DNA of 51,079 bases from an uncultured Clostridia bacterium (GTDB taxonomy: Bacteria > Bacillota > Clostridia > Oscillospirales > Ruminococcaceae), in assembly GCA_947629905.1 (NCBI GenBank), contig CANRFM010000016.1, positions 1 through 51,079 on the forward strand, in the 5' to 3' direction. Position 1 is the stretch's first letter. Each line of letters begins with the position of its first letter. A model generated the notes under the pieces. That model worked only from the letters and a program-made list of their open reading frames with translations. It was not told the origin of the DNA and made no database searches. A program made the position numbers and the translations under genes. This document shows positions 6,433 to 14,418 of the stretch, piece after piece.

Positions 6433-7693
6433 CAGCAGTATCGTTTCTCTGATCATCATTCTCGTCTGCATTCTGCTGTCTATGTATTTTTCATCGACAG
6501 AGACCGCTTTCAACGCCGCAAGCCGTATCCGCCTGAAAAGCAAAGCAGAGGACGGCAGCAAACAGGCAGCCCTCGTCCTGAAGCTGCTCGACCGCTACGA
6601 TGCGATGCTCACGACGATCCTCATCGGCAATAATATCGTCAATATCGCCTGTACCTCTCTCGCTACCTTGCTCTTCGTGCAGCTCCTGAAAGATGAGAAC
6701 CTCGGCGCAACGGTCGCAACGGTCGTGGTTACGGTCGTGCTGCTGATTTTCGGGGAAATTTCGCCGAAAACGATTGCCCGTAAGAACCCGGAGCGTGTTG
6801 CTATGCTTTCCGCACCGTTCCTGCAAGTGCTGATGACCGTGCTCAGTCCGGTGGGGTTCGTGTTCGGGGTGTGGCAGGATATGCTCAACCGTGTGTTCAA
6901 GTCGTCGGACGATTCCGGCATTACCGAACAGGAACTGCTGACCATCGTGGATGAAGCCGAACAGGGCGACGGTATCGATGCGGACGAAGCCGAACTGATA
7001 CGCTCTGCCATTGAATTTAATGAGCTCGAAGTGCGGGATATTTTCACGCCCCGTATTGACATCGAAGCCATCCGGGCGGACATGACGAAAGAGGAAGTCG
7101 CTGAAATTTTCTCCTCGTCCGGCTATTCCCGTCTGCCGGTCTATGAGGACTCCATTGACAATATCATCGGCATTCTGTACTTAAAGGACTTCTACAACAC
7201 GGCATTCCGTCGGAAAACCGAAATTTCCGACATCATCAAGCCCGTCATCTACGTCCCCAAAAGCAAGAAAATCAGCGACCTGCGCAAGGAATTGCAGGAG
7301 CAGCAGCTCCATATTGCGGTCGTTATGGATGAATTTGGCTGTACGGTCGGCATTGTGACACTCGAAGATATTCTTGAGGAACTGGTCGGGGAGATCTGGG
7401 ATGAACATGACGAAGTCATCCGGGAAATTTCCCGCACGGACGAAAATACATGGCTCGTCTCCGGCAAGGCGAACGTGGAGAAAGTCTTTGAAGCGCTCGA
7501 CAGGGAGTGTGCCTTTGAGGCAATGACGGTCAGCGGCTGGGTCATGGAAGTACTGGAAAAGATACCGAGCGAGGGCGATACGTTCGAGAATGACGGCTTG
7601 CAGGTGCGTGTCCTGAAAATGACCGGCAAGCGCATCGAACAGGTGGAGATCATCCGCATCCCTCCCGCAGAGGAGAACGAAGAAAAGGCGTAA
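6425..7693 (+). CDS. CNNM/CorC-family membrane protein (hemolysin-family, magnesium-efflux type)
   Basis: The ATG at 6425 is chosen because AAAGGA lies eight bases upstream and the extra residues of the longer GTG frame are not conserved in character. The 422-residue protein has an N-terminal CNNM/DUF21 domain: a first membrane helix (IVSLIIILVCILLSMYFSSTETAF, described here by its ends) and further helices near residues 60-90 and 125-150. Two CBS domains follow (RIDIEAIRADM.. YSRLPVYEDSIDNIIG, and IAVVMDEFGCTVGIVTLEDILEELVGEI, given by their ends), and then a C-terminal CorC_HlyC domain. Relatives export Mg2+ or Co2+. It is likely co-transcribed with the beta-helix protein 14 bases downstream. 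The name hemolysin in databases is historical. Confidence 0.88.
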   Translation: MNSSSIVSLIIILVCILLSMYFSSTETAFNAASRIRLKSKAEDGSKQAALVLKLLDRYDAMLTTILIGNNIVNIACTSLATLLFVQLLKDENLGATVATVVVTVVLLIFGEISPKTIARKNPERVAMLSAPFLQVLMTVLSPVGFVFGVWQDMLNRVFKSSDDSGITEQELLTIVDEAEQGDGIDADEAELIRSAIEFNELEVRDIFTPRIDIEAIRADMTKEEVAEIFSSSGYSRLPVYEDSIDNIIGILYLKDFYNTAFRRKTEISDIIKPVIYVPKSKKISDLRKELQEQQLHIAVVMDEFGCTVGIVTLEDILEELVGEIWDEHDEVIREISRTDENTWLVSGKANVEKVFEALDRECAFEAMTVSGWVMEVLEKIPSEGDTFENDGLQVRVLKMTGKRIEQVEIIRIPPAEENEEKA

Positions 7694-7707
7694 ACAGGAG
7701 GTTTCAC

Positions 7708-8376
7708 ATGAGCAATATCACCATACAGTCCCTGTTTGACTTGTCGCACACGTTGGCAGGGGACTATCTGAAAGGCTTTACCTACCCGTGGGAGGCATTG
7801 CAGGGCATCCGGGACATGATCCTTGCCCTTGGCGAAACGCTTGACCCGGCAGAATATGACACCCCGGCAGAACACGTCTGGGTGCACAAAACGGCGACCG
7901 TCTACCCGACTGCCTACCTCGGTGCGCCCTGTATCATCGGCGCACATACGGAAGTCCGGCACTGCGCTTTCATCCGGGGGAGCGCTTTGGTCGGGGAAAA
8001 CTGCGTAGTCGGCAATTCCGTGGAGCTGAAAAATGTCATTCTGTTCGACAACGTGCAGACACCGCATTATAACTACGTGGGGGATAGCATTTTAGGCTAT
8101 CGGTCGCACATGGGGGCAGGTTCGATCACCTCGAATGTCAAGTCCGACAAAAAGCCTGTCGTCATCTGGGACGAGAACGGCAGGATCGAGACCGGCATGA
8201 AGAAAATCGGCGCAATGCTCGGCGATTTCGTGGAAGTGGGCTGCAACAGTGTCCTCAATCCGGGTACGATCGTCGGGCAGGATTCGAGCATTTACCCGAC
8301 AAGCTGCGTGCGTGGTGTCGTGCCGGAAAATTCGATCTGGAAGAATGACGGCGTGATCATTCACAAGACCCGCTGA
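7708..8376 (+). CDS. Left-handed beta-helix protein, sugar nucleotidyl/acyltransferase-like
   Basis: The 222-residue protein has hexapeptide repeats (VWVHKTATVYPTAYLGAPCI, IIGAHTEVRHCAFIRGSALV, and then VVGNSVELKNVIL), a loop insertion (VQTPHYNYVGDSILG), GAGSITSNVKSDKKPV, and further repeats at the C-terminus. It resembles the acetyltransferase half of GlmU, including the conserved HYNYVGDS and GAGS loops, but lacks the GlmU pyrophosphorylase domain and its LxxGxGTRM motif. Proteins of this type are annotated as UDP-N-acetylglucosamine pyrophosphorylase-like. The acceptor is unknown. A full GlmU is not in this window. It sits between the CNNM gene and the methyltransferase in one transcript (gaps of 14 and 1 bases) and has an AGGAGG site. 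Confidence 0.75.
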   Translation: MSNITIQSLFDLSHTLAGDYLKGFTYPWEALQGIRDMILALGETLDPAEYDTPAEHVWVHKTATVYPTAYLGAPCIIGAHTEVRHCAFIRGSALVGENCVVGNSVELKNVILFDNVQTPHYNYVGDSILGYRSHMGAGSITSNVKSDKKPVVIWDENGRIETGMKKIGAMLGDFVEVGCNSVLNPGTIVGQDSSIYPTSCVRGVVPENSIWKNDGVIIHKTR

Positions 8377-8377
8377 C

Positions 8378-8953
8378 ATGGAGACACGGGCGCAATTTTC
8401 AGCCCTGCAAATCGTACACAGGGCTTTGCGGGAGCATATCCGGACGGGAGACCTCTGCATCGATGCGACTGCCGGACGGGGCAGGGATACGCTGTTTTTG
8501 GCGGAGCTTGCGGGGGAGACCGGACGGGTGCTTGCCTTTGACATCCAGCAGGAAGCCCTTGACAGCACGGCGGAGCTCCTTGCGGCACACGGCATGACGG
8601 AGCGGGTGACACTCCTGCACGAAAGTCATAGCCGCATGGCAGACTACGCCGAACCGGGCAGCGTTTCGTGCATTACGTTCAATTTCGGGTGGCTGCCGGG
8701 GGGTGATCATCATATTTTCACAAAACCGGAAAGCAGCATACAGGCAATGCAAGCCGGACTGGAACTGCTGCGTGAGGACGGCATTCTGTCGCTGATTCTC
8801 TACTATGGACGGGAGACAGGCTTTGCGGAGCAGGATGCGCTGCTTGCCTATCTGCCTACGATCGACAGCAGCCGTTTCACGGTGGTGGAGATGCCCTTTG
8901 TCAACCGCACAGGCTGTCCGCCGATCCCGGTTCTGATATTCAAGGGGAAATAA
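8378..8953 (+). CDS. mnmM: MnmM (YtqB)-like tRNA methyltransferase
   Basis: This 191-residue class I methyltransferase belongs to the family formerly called rRNA methylase, YtqB in Bacillus. Motif I is LCIDATAGRGRDTLFLAEL, the acidic strand is VLAFDIQQEAL, and the catalytic-site strand reads ITFNFGWLPGGDH with the conserved NxGxLPGGDH signature. The C-terminal RTGCPPIPVLIFKG is also typical. YtqB/MnmM transfers the last methyl group in making 5-methylaminomethyl-2-thiouridine at the wobble base of certain tRNAs. The match to the signature is strong and the specific assignment is by family knowledge. The start codon is one base after the previous stop and has no good ribosome binding site, so translational coupling is likely. 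Confidence 0.8.
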   Translation: METRAQFSALQIVHRALREHIRTGDLCIDATAGRGRDTLFLAELAGETGRVLAFDIQQEALDSTAELLAAHGMTERVTLLHESHSRMADYAEPGSVSCITFNFGWLPGGDHHIFTKPESSIQAMQAGLELLREDGILSLILYYGRETGFAEQDALLAYLPTIDSSRFTVVEMPFVNRTGCPPIPVLIFKGK

Positions 8954-8958
8954 CACAG

Positions 8959-8998
8959 CACCGCACAGAGCGCCATATGGTTCTTGTGCGGTGTTTTT
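8959..8998. terminator. Bidirectional terminator between convergent operons
   Basis: Stem CACCGCACA (8959-8967) and TGTGCGGTG (8985-8993) followed by TTTTT ends the plus-strand operon. On the minus strand the same stem follows the stop of the phosphoesterase gene. Confidence 0.8.
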
Positions 8999-9752
8999 AA
9001 TATACCTCTGCCAGTTCTCCGGGCTTGCCTTCCGGTTCGCCCAAAACCGGATACACCCGCACAAAGCTGTCCTCTGTCAGGCGGATGATGTTGTTGTACA
9101 GCAAAATATGCTTCGGGTCGATCACCCGTGAAATATGATAATGTCCCGAAAACCACAGCCGGAAATGCAGCTTGCTGTCGAGCTCATCGAAAAAATCCGT
9201 CAGCGCATTGTGTGCATAGATCTCCTCCCCGAACAGCTTTTGCTGCCAATGCTGCGGCAGCGAATGTGTTACCACAATATCTACCTCATAGCCCGCATCG
9301 GCAAGGCGTTTGCGGGCTTGTTCCATTTCAGCCGGGGTCGGCAGTTCCTGTTCCCAGTACGATCTGCCGGGGACACGGTATGGCTTGTCATGGCTCTCCG
9401 CACCGCCAAAGGCGAACACCTTCTGCCCGGCAATGTCAAAGATACCGCCCCGGCACAGGTGCAGGATATGGGGGCGGATGTACTGCACCGCCCCGCCGTG
9501 CCAGTCCGTGACGGGATAGTCTGCCAGCAGGTCAAAATTTTCGTGGTTGCCGTCTATCCAGAGGGTCGTCCACGGCTTGCCCTCTAACCAGTCAAGCCAG
9601 TACCTGTCCTCTTTGGAATTGTCCCACACCAGCCCGAAGTCGCCGCAAATCAGCAGATAATCCGCCCGTGTCAGCCCTTTCGGGGGGAAGCGGCGGGTAT
9701 TCAGTTTCAGGATGTCATTCGTGCCGTGCAGGTCACCTGTCAGAAACAGCAT
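8997..9752 (-). CDS. Calcineurin-like metallophosphoesterase
   Basis: The 251-residue protein has the full set of metallophosphoesterase metal-binding motifs: GDLHG (Asp7, His9), CGDFG (Asp38), DGNHE (Asn69, His70), VVTHSLPQ (about 165) and SGHYH (about 205). It resembles cytoplasmic phosphoesterases of unknown substrate found in Clostridia. There is no signal peptide. Overall length suits a bare catalytic domain. It follows the pyrimidine-nucleoside phosphorylase gene by 23 bases with an AAGGAGT site, so the two are probably one transcript. A nucleotide substrate would fit that neighbour but is only a guess. Confidence 0.85.
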   Translation of the reverse strand: MLFLTGDLHGTNDILKLNTRRFPPKGLTRADYLLICGDFGLVWDNSKEDRYWLDWLEGKPWTTLWIDGNHENFDLLADYPVTDWHGGAVQYIRPHILHLCRGGIFDIAGQKVFAFGGAESHDKPYRVPGRSYWEQELPTPAEMEQARKRLADAGYEVDIVVTHSLPQHWQQKLFGEEIYAHNALTDFFDELDSKLHFRLWFSGHYHISRVIDPKHILLYNNIIRLTEDSFVRVYPVLGEPEGKPGELAEVY

Positions 9753-9775
9753 AGCCGTACTCCTTTCGCTTTACA

Positions 9776-11077
9776 TTATCCTACCACAGCATAGATCATG
9801 GCACGCTTTTCCGGTGCTGTCGGGGCGATCGTGACAGCCGCCATAAGCCGGGCAGCTGCCGTATCGCAGAGGGCTTCCGTCCGTCCGTACACGGTAAACA
9901 GCGGTTCGCCCTTTGTCACCGGGTCGCCGACTGTTTTCTGAAAGCGCACGCCCGCAGCCGGGTCGATTTCCGGGCAGTCTGCCGTTCTCCCTGCCCCCAG
10001 TGCAAGACAGGCAAGCCCCGTCTCTTCGCTCTGTATCGCCGCAATAAAGCCGCTTTTCGGGGCTGTGACAGTCTTCTGTACCGCAGCCTGTGGGAGCTGT
10101 TCCAGGTCGTCAAGGACTGCCGTGTCACCGCCCTGCGCAGCGATCATTGCCCGGCATTTCGCAAAGGCTGCCCCGGACTGCACGGCTTGTTCTGTCTGCT
10201 TGCGGCAGTCGGTTAAAGCGCCCTTGCCGGACAGGTACAGCATCTGTGCAGCTAATTCTAAACAGAGCCAGTACAGGCGGGAATGCACCTCTCCACGCAG
10301 GATGCGGACAGCCTCTTCCACCTCAAGTGCATTGCCTACGCAGCAGCCAAGGGGGGTATTCATGTCCGTAATGACGGCACGACAGCGCTTTCCGGCAGTA
10401 GTGCCAATCTTCACCATGCATTCCGCAAGGGTGCGGGCATCTTCCGGGGTCTTCATGAACGCCCCCGAACCGTATTTCACATCGAGTAAAATGCCGTCTG
10501 CCCCCGTGGCAAGCTTCTTGCTCATGATACTTGCGGCAATCAGCGGAATGCTGTCTACCGTTGCCGTGAGATTCCGCAGGGCGTACATTTTCTTGTCGGC
10601 AGGCGTTAAATTGCCGGACTGCGCCACTACGCAGCAGCCAATGTCACGGACACAGTGCTGTAACTGTTCTTCGGTGAGGTAGACCGAAAAGCCCGGAATG
10701 CTCTCTAATTTGTCAATCGTTCCGCCCGTAAAGCCAAGCCCCCTGCCGGACATTTTCAGGACGTGTCCGCCGCAAGCTGCCACGAGGGGTGCAATGACGA
10801 GTGTCGTCTTGTCGCCGATACCGCCGGTGCTGTGCTTGTCAACGGTCACGCACCCGAATTGCGAGCGGTCAAGCGTAACGCCCGAATCCCGCATCGCAAG
10901 CGTGAGGGCAGCGGTCTCCGCCTCGGTCAGCCCCTGACAGCAGACTGCCATGAGCCATGCAGACATCATGTAGTCCGGTATGCTGCCGTTCGTGAAATGG
11001 GTGACGAGCCACTGTATCTCGCTTTCGGAAAGCGGTACACGGCTGCGGGTCTTTCGGATAAGGTCATACATTTGCAT
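9776..11077 (-). CDS. pdp: Pyrimidine-nucleoside phosphorylase
   Basis: The start at 11077 gives MQMYDLIRKTRSRVPLSESE and 433 residues, the usual family length, with an AAAGGAG site seven to nine bases before it. The open frame upstream runs through intergenic repeats and is not coding. The glycosyltransferase family 3 features are clear: SGRGLGFTGGTIDKLESIPG (the thymidine-phosphorylase signature), VTVDKHSTGGIGDKTTL (phosphate binding), the Lys and Ser of the nucleoside site in this region, and a C-terminal barrel-sandwich domain (AVQKTVTAPKSGFIAAI and later FTVYGRTEAL). It cleaves uridine, thymidine and deoxyuridine with phosphate to release the base for salvage. The gene symbol follows Bacillus usage. 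deoA would be the alternative. It is first in a two-gene operon with the phosphoesterase. Confidence 0.92.
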   Translation of the reverse strand: MQMYDLIRKTRSRVPLSESEIQWLVTHFTNGSIPDYMMSAWLMAVCCQGLTEAETAALTLAMRDSGVTLDRSQFGCVTVDKHSTGGIGDKTTLVIAPLVAACGGHVLKMSGRGLGFTGGTIDKLESIPGFSVYLTEEQLQHCVRDIGCCVVAQSGNLTPADKKMYALRNLTATVDSIPLIAASIMSKKLATGADGILLDVKYGSGAFMKTPEDARTLAECMVKIGTTAGKRCRAVITDMNTPLGCCVGNALEVEEAVRILRGEVHSRLYWLCLELAAQMLYLSGKGALTDCRKQTEQAVQSGAAFAKCRAMIAAQGGDTAVLDDLEQLPQAAVQKTVTAPKSGFIAAIQSEETGLACLALGAGRTADCPEIDPAAGVRFQKTVGDPVTKGEPLFTVYGRTEALCDTAAARLMAAVTIAPTAPEKRAMIYAVVG

Positions 11078-11148
11078 GGTGTTTTCTCCTTTCACACAGT
11101 GCCTGTGCACCCGTTTTGCCTCCCACCGGCAGGCTGCCGGCTCCGTGG

Positions 11149-11188
11149 TGCCTCCCAATGCGCCTTGCGGCGCAAAGGTCGGCTTGCT
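11149..11188. repeat. Inverted copy of the 6151-6189 module
   Basis: Read on the minus strand, AGCAAGCCGACCTTTGCGCC then GCAAGGCGCATTGGGAGGCA matches 6151-6189 with one extra base. The module contains a GCGC..GCGC hairpin. The two copies, in opposite orientation, bracket the five genes between 6301 and 11077. Confidence 0.75.
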
Positions 11189-11271
11189 CGACTGGTAGTG
11201 CAATACAGACCCCTCTGTCACTATGTGACATCTCCCCTTACAGGGGAGACTTTGCCCGACAGAAAATGTAA

Positions 11272-11432
11272 AGGGGTCGCATTTCACGACGGAAATATAA
11301 TTCAGGTAGATGCGGTCGGTAAAATCGACCCCACCGGGGCGCAGGGGTATGAACCAGATTCACACCCTTGGGGAAGGGTGCAGTGTGATATTGCACGCCA
11401 TTTTTGCCGACTGGCACGTCATTTCACCTTTT
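11272..11432. repeat. Intergenic repeat cluster B, left part
   Basis: This part contains an inverted copy of the GTCGTGAAAYGC module (GGGGTCGCATTTCACGAC, 11274-11291), and GGTATGAACC..ATTCACACCC (11345-11370), matching the module at about 6026-6049 of cluster A in inverse orientation. Open frames across this stretch translate only repeats. I see no gene between 11078 and 12244. Confidence 0.6.
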
Positions 11433-11634
11433 GCACGGCATCGGCACACGCCTATTTTGGCTGTATATAGCCATTCGCACGCCTGCACGCCTTTTTTCTT
11501 TGTTGCTATTATATATTATATATTATACTACCGTACCATGTACACCCTGCTGTACACCTTGTTGAACGGGCAGAAAGTACGTATTATAGCCATTGGTACG
11601 CCGGTACGCCTTTCGGGCTTGTTGTCCTTATATA
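11433..11634 (+). repeat. Left arm of a perfect 202-bp inverted repeat
   Basis: All 202 bases are the exact reverse complement of 11955-12156, checked base by base. The arm contains tandem short dyads such as CCGGTACGCC and GGCGTACC, a TATATTATATATTATAC AT-rich core, and units of the GGCGTGC..AATGGCT type also seen at 18041-18140. The arms are separated by 320 bases. Confidence 0.95.
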
Positions 11635-11675
11635 TTATACTATACCTGCCGCCGCATTTCACGACATCAGCCTAA

Positions 11676-11830
11676 GTATACCCCGATTCAGGGTATACCA
11701 CCTGATATTTTTTCAATATATGACTTTTAACGTTTTGTTAAAACTTGATATTGTTTTGTATTCTGTCAAAGGGAGTCGTGAAACGCTACCCCCTTTCGGG
11801 TATTGCAAAACTGTCATTTTGGCAGTTTTA
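11676..11830. repeat. Repeat modules inside the loop of the inverted repeat
   Basis: The loop of the inverted repeat contains copies of cluster A modules in the same orientation but reshuffled order and spacing: the GTATACCC..GGGTATAC dyad (11676-11698), ATATGACTTTTAACG (about 11718), the AAAGGGAGT..ACCCCCTTT hairpin (11765-11797), and AAAACTG..CAGTTTT (11805-11830). Confidence 0.75.
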
Positions 11831-11954
11831 TATTTTTTCTGTTGAACCTAAAAAATATGTCTATTCTATGGATAAGTTTCATGTTATCATAGAAATACAG
11901 ATATATTTTATTTGATTTGAATAGAAACAGTATGGTTGAAAAAATATAGTACAG

Positions 11955-12156
11955 TATATAAGGACAACAAGCCCGAAAGGCGTACCGGCGTACCAATGGC
12001 TATAATACGTACTTTCTGCCCGTTCAACAAGGTGTACAGCAGGGTGTACATGGTACGGTAGTATAATATATAATATATAATAGCAACAAAGAAAAAAGGC
12101 GTGCAGGCGTGCGAATGGCTATATACAGCCAAAATAGGCGTGTGCCGATGCCGTGC
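11955..12156 (-). repeat. Right arm of the perfect 202-bp inverted repeat
   Basis: This is the exact reverse complement of 11433-11634. It ends 88 bases before the spoIIR start codon. Any transcript crossing both arms could fold into a 202-bp duplex, and the DNA could extrude a cruciform. Confidence 0.95.
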
Positions 12157-12198
12157 GCAGGGCGTGCAGGGTGTTTCCACCTGAAATTTTTACTCTTA

Positions 12199-12228
12199 TG
12201 CATGAACCCGGAAAATATTCCCATACTG
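12199..12228 (+). promoter_or_regulatory. Candidate forespore-type promoter of spoIIR
   Basis: TGCATG (12199-12204), 17 bases, then CATACTG (12222-12228) resembles promoters read by sigma-F or sigma-G, which is where spoIIR is controlled in Bacillus (sigma-F). The predicted start site would leave almost no leader before the GAGGTGA ribosome binding site at 12235-12240, which weakens the call. Confidence 0.35.
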
Positions 12229-12244
12229 TGGTTGAGGTGATTTT

Positions 12245-12853
12245 ATGAAAAAATGGGAGATCGCAGCAGTCCTTGGGCTGATCTTGGCAGTCGTGCTCGG
12301 TAATTTCGGGAGCTTTGCACAGAGGCTGAACGACCTGCATCACAGCGTGCTGCGGCTGCACATCCTTGCCAATTCCGATTCCGAAGAAGACCAGCGCCTG
12401 AAACTGCTCGTGCGGGATGCCCTGCTTGCGCAGTCGGAGAACCTCTTCTACGGCTGCGAAACGCTTGACGAAATGAAAGCCCGTGCCATAGCGGAACAGG
12501 AGACCATCCGCCTCATCGCACAGCAGGTACTGGAAGAAAACGGCTGCTCCGATACAGTCACCGTCCAGCTCGTGCAAATGGAGTTTGACGAGCGGCACTA
12601 TGACGAAATCACCATGCCCGCCGGGGCTTATGATGCGGTGCGTATCCTCATCGGGGCGGCAGAGGGGCATAACTGGTGGTGCGTGATGTATCCGCCGCTC
12701 TGTCTGCCCGCTGCGGAAGCGCCGGAAAGCTATTTTGACGAGGAGACGGCTAAAATCCTCGAAGCGCCGGAGCAGTTCACGGTCAAATTCAAGTGCGTGG
12801 AGCTGTGGCAAACGCTTCAGGCATACTGGAAGGAAAAACCCCGGCAACCCTGA
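12245..12853 (+). CDS. spoIIR: Stage II sporulation protein R
   Basis: The 202-residue product has an N-terminal hydrophobic export or anchor segment (IAAVLGLILAVVLGNFGSFA). The SpoIIR core follows: LRLHILANSDSEEDQRLKL and VRDALL, the family hallmark, then GAYDAVRILIGAAEGHNWWC and VMYPPLC near the C-terminus. In Bacillus and Clostridia SpoIIR is made in the forespore under sigma-F, is exported, and triggers SpoIIGA to process pro-sigma-E in the mother cell. Its presence with spoIIID argues for a real sporulation pathway. GAGGTGA precedes the ATG. The gene stands alone between a long repeat region and the convergent glycolytic operon. Confidence 0.92.
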   Translation: MKKWEIAAVLGLILAVVLGNFGSFAQRLNDLHHSVLRLHILANSDSEEDQRLKLLVRDALLAQSENLFYGCETLDEMKARAIAEQETIRLIAQQVLEENGCSDTVTVQLVQMEFDERHYDEITMPAGAYDAVRILIGAAEGHNWWCVMYPPLCLPAAEAPESYFDEETAKILEAPEQFTVKFKCVELWQTLQAYWKEKPRQP

Positions 12854-12864
12854 AGCTGCCGGGG
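12839..12864 (-). terminator. Terminator of the glycolytic operon
   Basis: Stem CCCCGGCA (12839-12846) and TGCCGGGG (12857-12864) is followed on the minus strand by TTTTT, ending the gpmI transcript. It overlaps the spoIIR stop codon on the other strand. Confidence 0.75.
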
Positions 12865-12869
12865 GACGG

Positions 12870-14390
12870 TTAGTCGAGAATGAGAGACTGCCCGGTCATT
12901 TCAGCAGGCTGTGGGAGTTCCATGAGCTTGAGAATGGTCGGGGAGAGGTCGGCAAGCACACCGCCCTCACGGAGTTTGCAGTCCCCTGCACCGACCACGA
13001 TGAACGGTACAGGGTTCGTCGTGTGTGCCGTGAAGGGAGAGCCGTCCGCCTCGTACATCTTGTCGGCATTGCCGTGATCGGCTGTGATGAGGGCTGCACC
13101 GCCCTTGGCAAGGATCGCATCGACCATTCTGCCCACGCAGGTGTCCACTGCCTCGACAGCGGCAACAGCGGCATCAAATACCCCCGTATGCCCGACCATG
13201 TCGCAGTTCGCATAGTTCAGGATGATAACATCATACTTGTCGGAGTTGATCGCATCGACAACGGCATCGGTGACTTCATAGGCGCTCATTTCCGGCTTCA
13301 TGTCGAAGGTCTCCACGTCCGGGGACTTGATGAGGATCCTGTCCTCGCCCTCGAACTGCCGCTCCTCACCACCGTTGAAGAAGAACGTCACATGGGCATA
13401 TTTCTGCGTTTCCGCAATGCGCAGCTGTGTCTTGCCGCACTTGGCAAGGTACTCGCCGAGGGTCATCGTGAGCTGTTCCGGCGGGAAAGCGACTTCCACG
13501 TTCGGCATGGTGGCATCGTACTGTGCCATGCAGACGAAATGTACCGGGAAATAGCCGTTCCGGCGTGCAAAGCCCTTAAATTCCGGGTCTACGAAAGAAC
13601 GGGTGATCTGTCTTGCCCGGTCGGGGCGAAAGTTGATGAACACCACGCTGTCGTTTTCTTGGATCGTTGCGCCCTGTTCCACAACGGTCGGGAGCATAAA
13701 TTCATCCGTAACTTCATTGGCGTAGGAATTTTTAATTGCCTGAACGGGGTCTGTCTCCTGTACGCCCTCACCGTAAACGAGTGCAGCATAGGCTTTTTCC
13801 ACTCTGTCCCATGCATTGTCTCTGTCCATGGCATAGAAACGCCCCGCAATGGTCGCTACCTTGCCGACACCGATTTCCTGCATTTTGGCAACTGCCTCTT
13901 CCATGTATTCCGCAGCCGAAGAGGGTGGCACATCTCTGCCGTCAAGGAATGCGTGTACATAGACCTTTTCCAGCCCGAACCGCTTTGCCATTTCCAGCAC
14001 CCCGTAGAGGTGGTCGCTGTGGCTGTGTACACCGCCCGGAGACAGCAAGCCCATGATATGCAGCGCACTGCCGTGCTTTTTTGCATTCTCCATGGAGTGG
14101 GTCAGTGCCGGATTCTCGAAAAAGTCCCCGTCCTGAATGGACTTGGAAATTTTCACCAGCATCTGATAGACGATACGCCCTGCGCCGATGTTGGTATGCC
14201 CGACCTCGGAATTGCCCATCTGCCCGTCCGGCAGACCGACACAAAGCCCCGATGCCCCGATAATGGTATGCGGACCCTGCATATATTTGTCCAGATTCGG
14301 CGTTTTTGCCGCTTTGATGGCATTGCCGTAGTCATCGGGATTATAGCCGAAACCGTCCATGATGATCAGGGCTACAGGTTTTTTCGCCAT
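12870..14390 (-). CDS. gpmI: Phosphoglycerate mutase, 2,3-bisphosphoglycerate-independent
   Basis: At 506 residues it has the standard length of the cofactor-independent enzyme. It opens KPVALIIMDGFGYNPDDYGN, with the metal-binding Asp of the alkaline-phosphatase fold. Residues about 57-65 read LPDGQMGNSEVGHTNIGAGR, carrying the catalytic Ser in GNSEVGH. Other signatures are HAFLDGRDVPPSS, RFYAMDRDNAWDR, INFRPDRARQITR and the C-terminal metal site ALITADHGNADKM with HTTNPVPF. It converts 3- to 2-phosphoglycerate in glycolysis and needs manganese. A GGAAG-type site precedes the ATG. It is last in the pgk-tpiA-ORF-gpmI operon. Confidence 0.97.
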   Translation of the reverse strand: MAKKPVALIIMDGFGYNPDDYGNAIKAAKTPNLDKYMQGPHTIIGASGLCVGLPDGQMGNSEVGHTNIGAGRIVYQMLVKISKSIQDGDFFENPALTHSMENAKKHGSALHIMGLLSPGGVHSHSDHLYGVLEMAKRFGLEKVYVHAFLDGRDVPPSSAAEYMEEAVAKMQEIGVGKVATIAGRFYAMDRDNAWDRVEKAYAALVYGEGVQETDPVQAIKNSYANEVTDEFMLPTVVEQGATIQENDSVVFINFRPDRARQITRSFVDPEFKGFARRNGYFPVHFVCMAQYDATMPNVEVAFPPEQLTMTLGEYLAKCGKTQLRIAETQKYAHVTFFFNGGEERQFEGEDRILIKSPDVETFDMKPEMSAYEVTDAVVDAINSDKYDVIILNYANCDMVGHTGVFDAAVAAVEAVDTCVGRMVDAILAKGGAALITADHGNADKMYEADGSPFTAHTTNPVPFIVVGAGDCKLREGGVLADLSPTILKLMELPQPAEMTGQSLILD

Positions 14391-14418
14391 AGAAACATCT
14401 TCCTTTCTGATTTTGTTG

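Noticed and set aside
11078-11287. N-terminal extension of pyrimidine-nucleoside phosphorylase
   Set aside because: The extension runs through repeats. The start at 11077 has a good ribosome binding site and gives the normal family length.
11310-12224. Small frames on both strands with shared peptide words such as RHRHTPIL
   Set aside because: They are translations of the inverted-repeat arms and repeat modules. The shared words reflect DNA repeats, not proteins.
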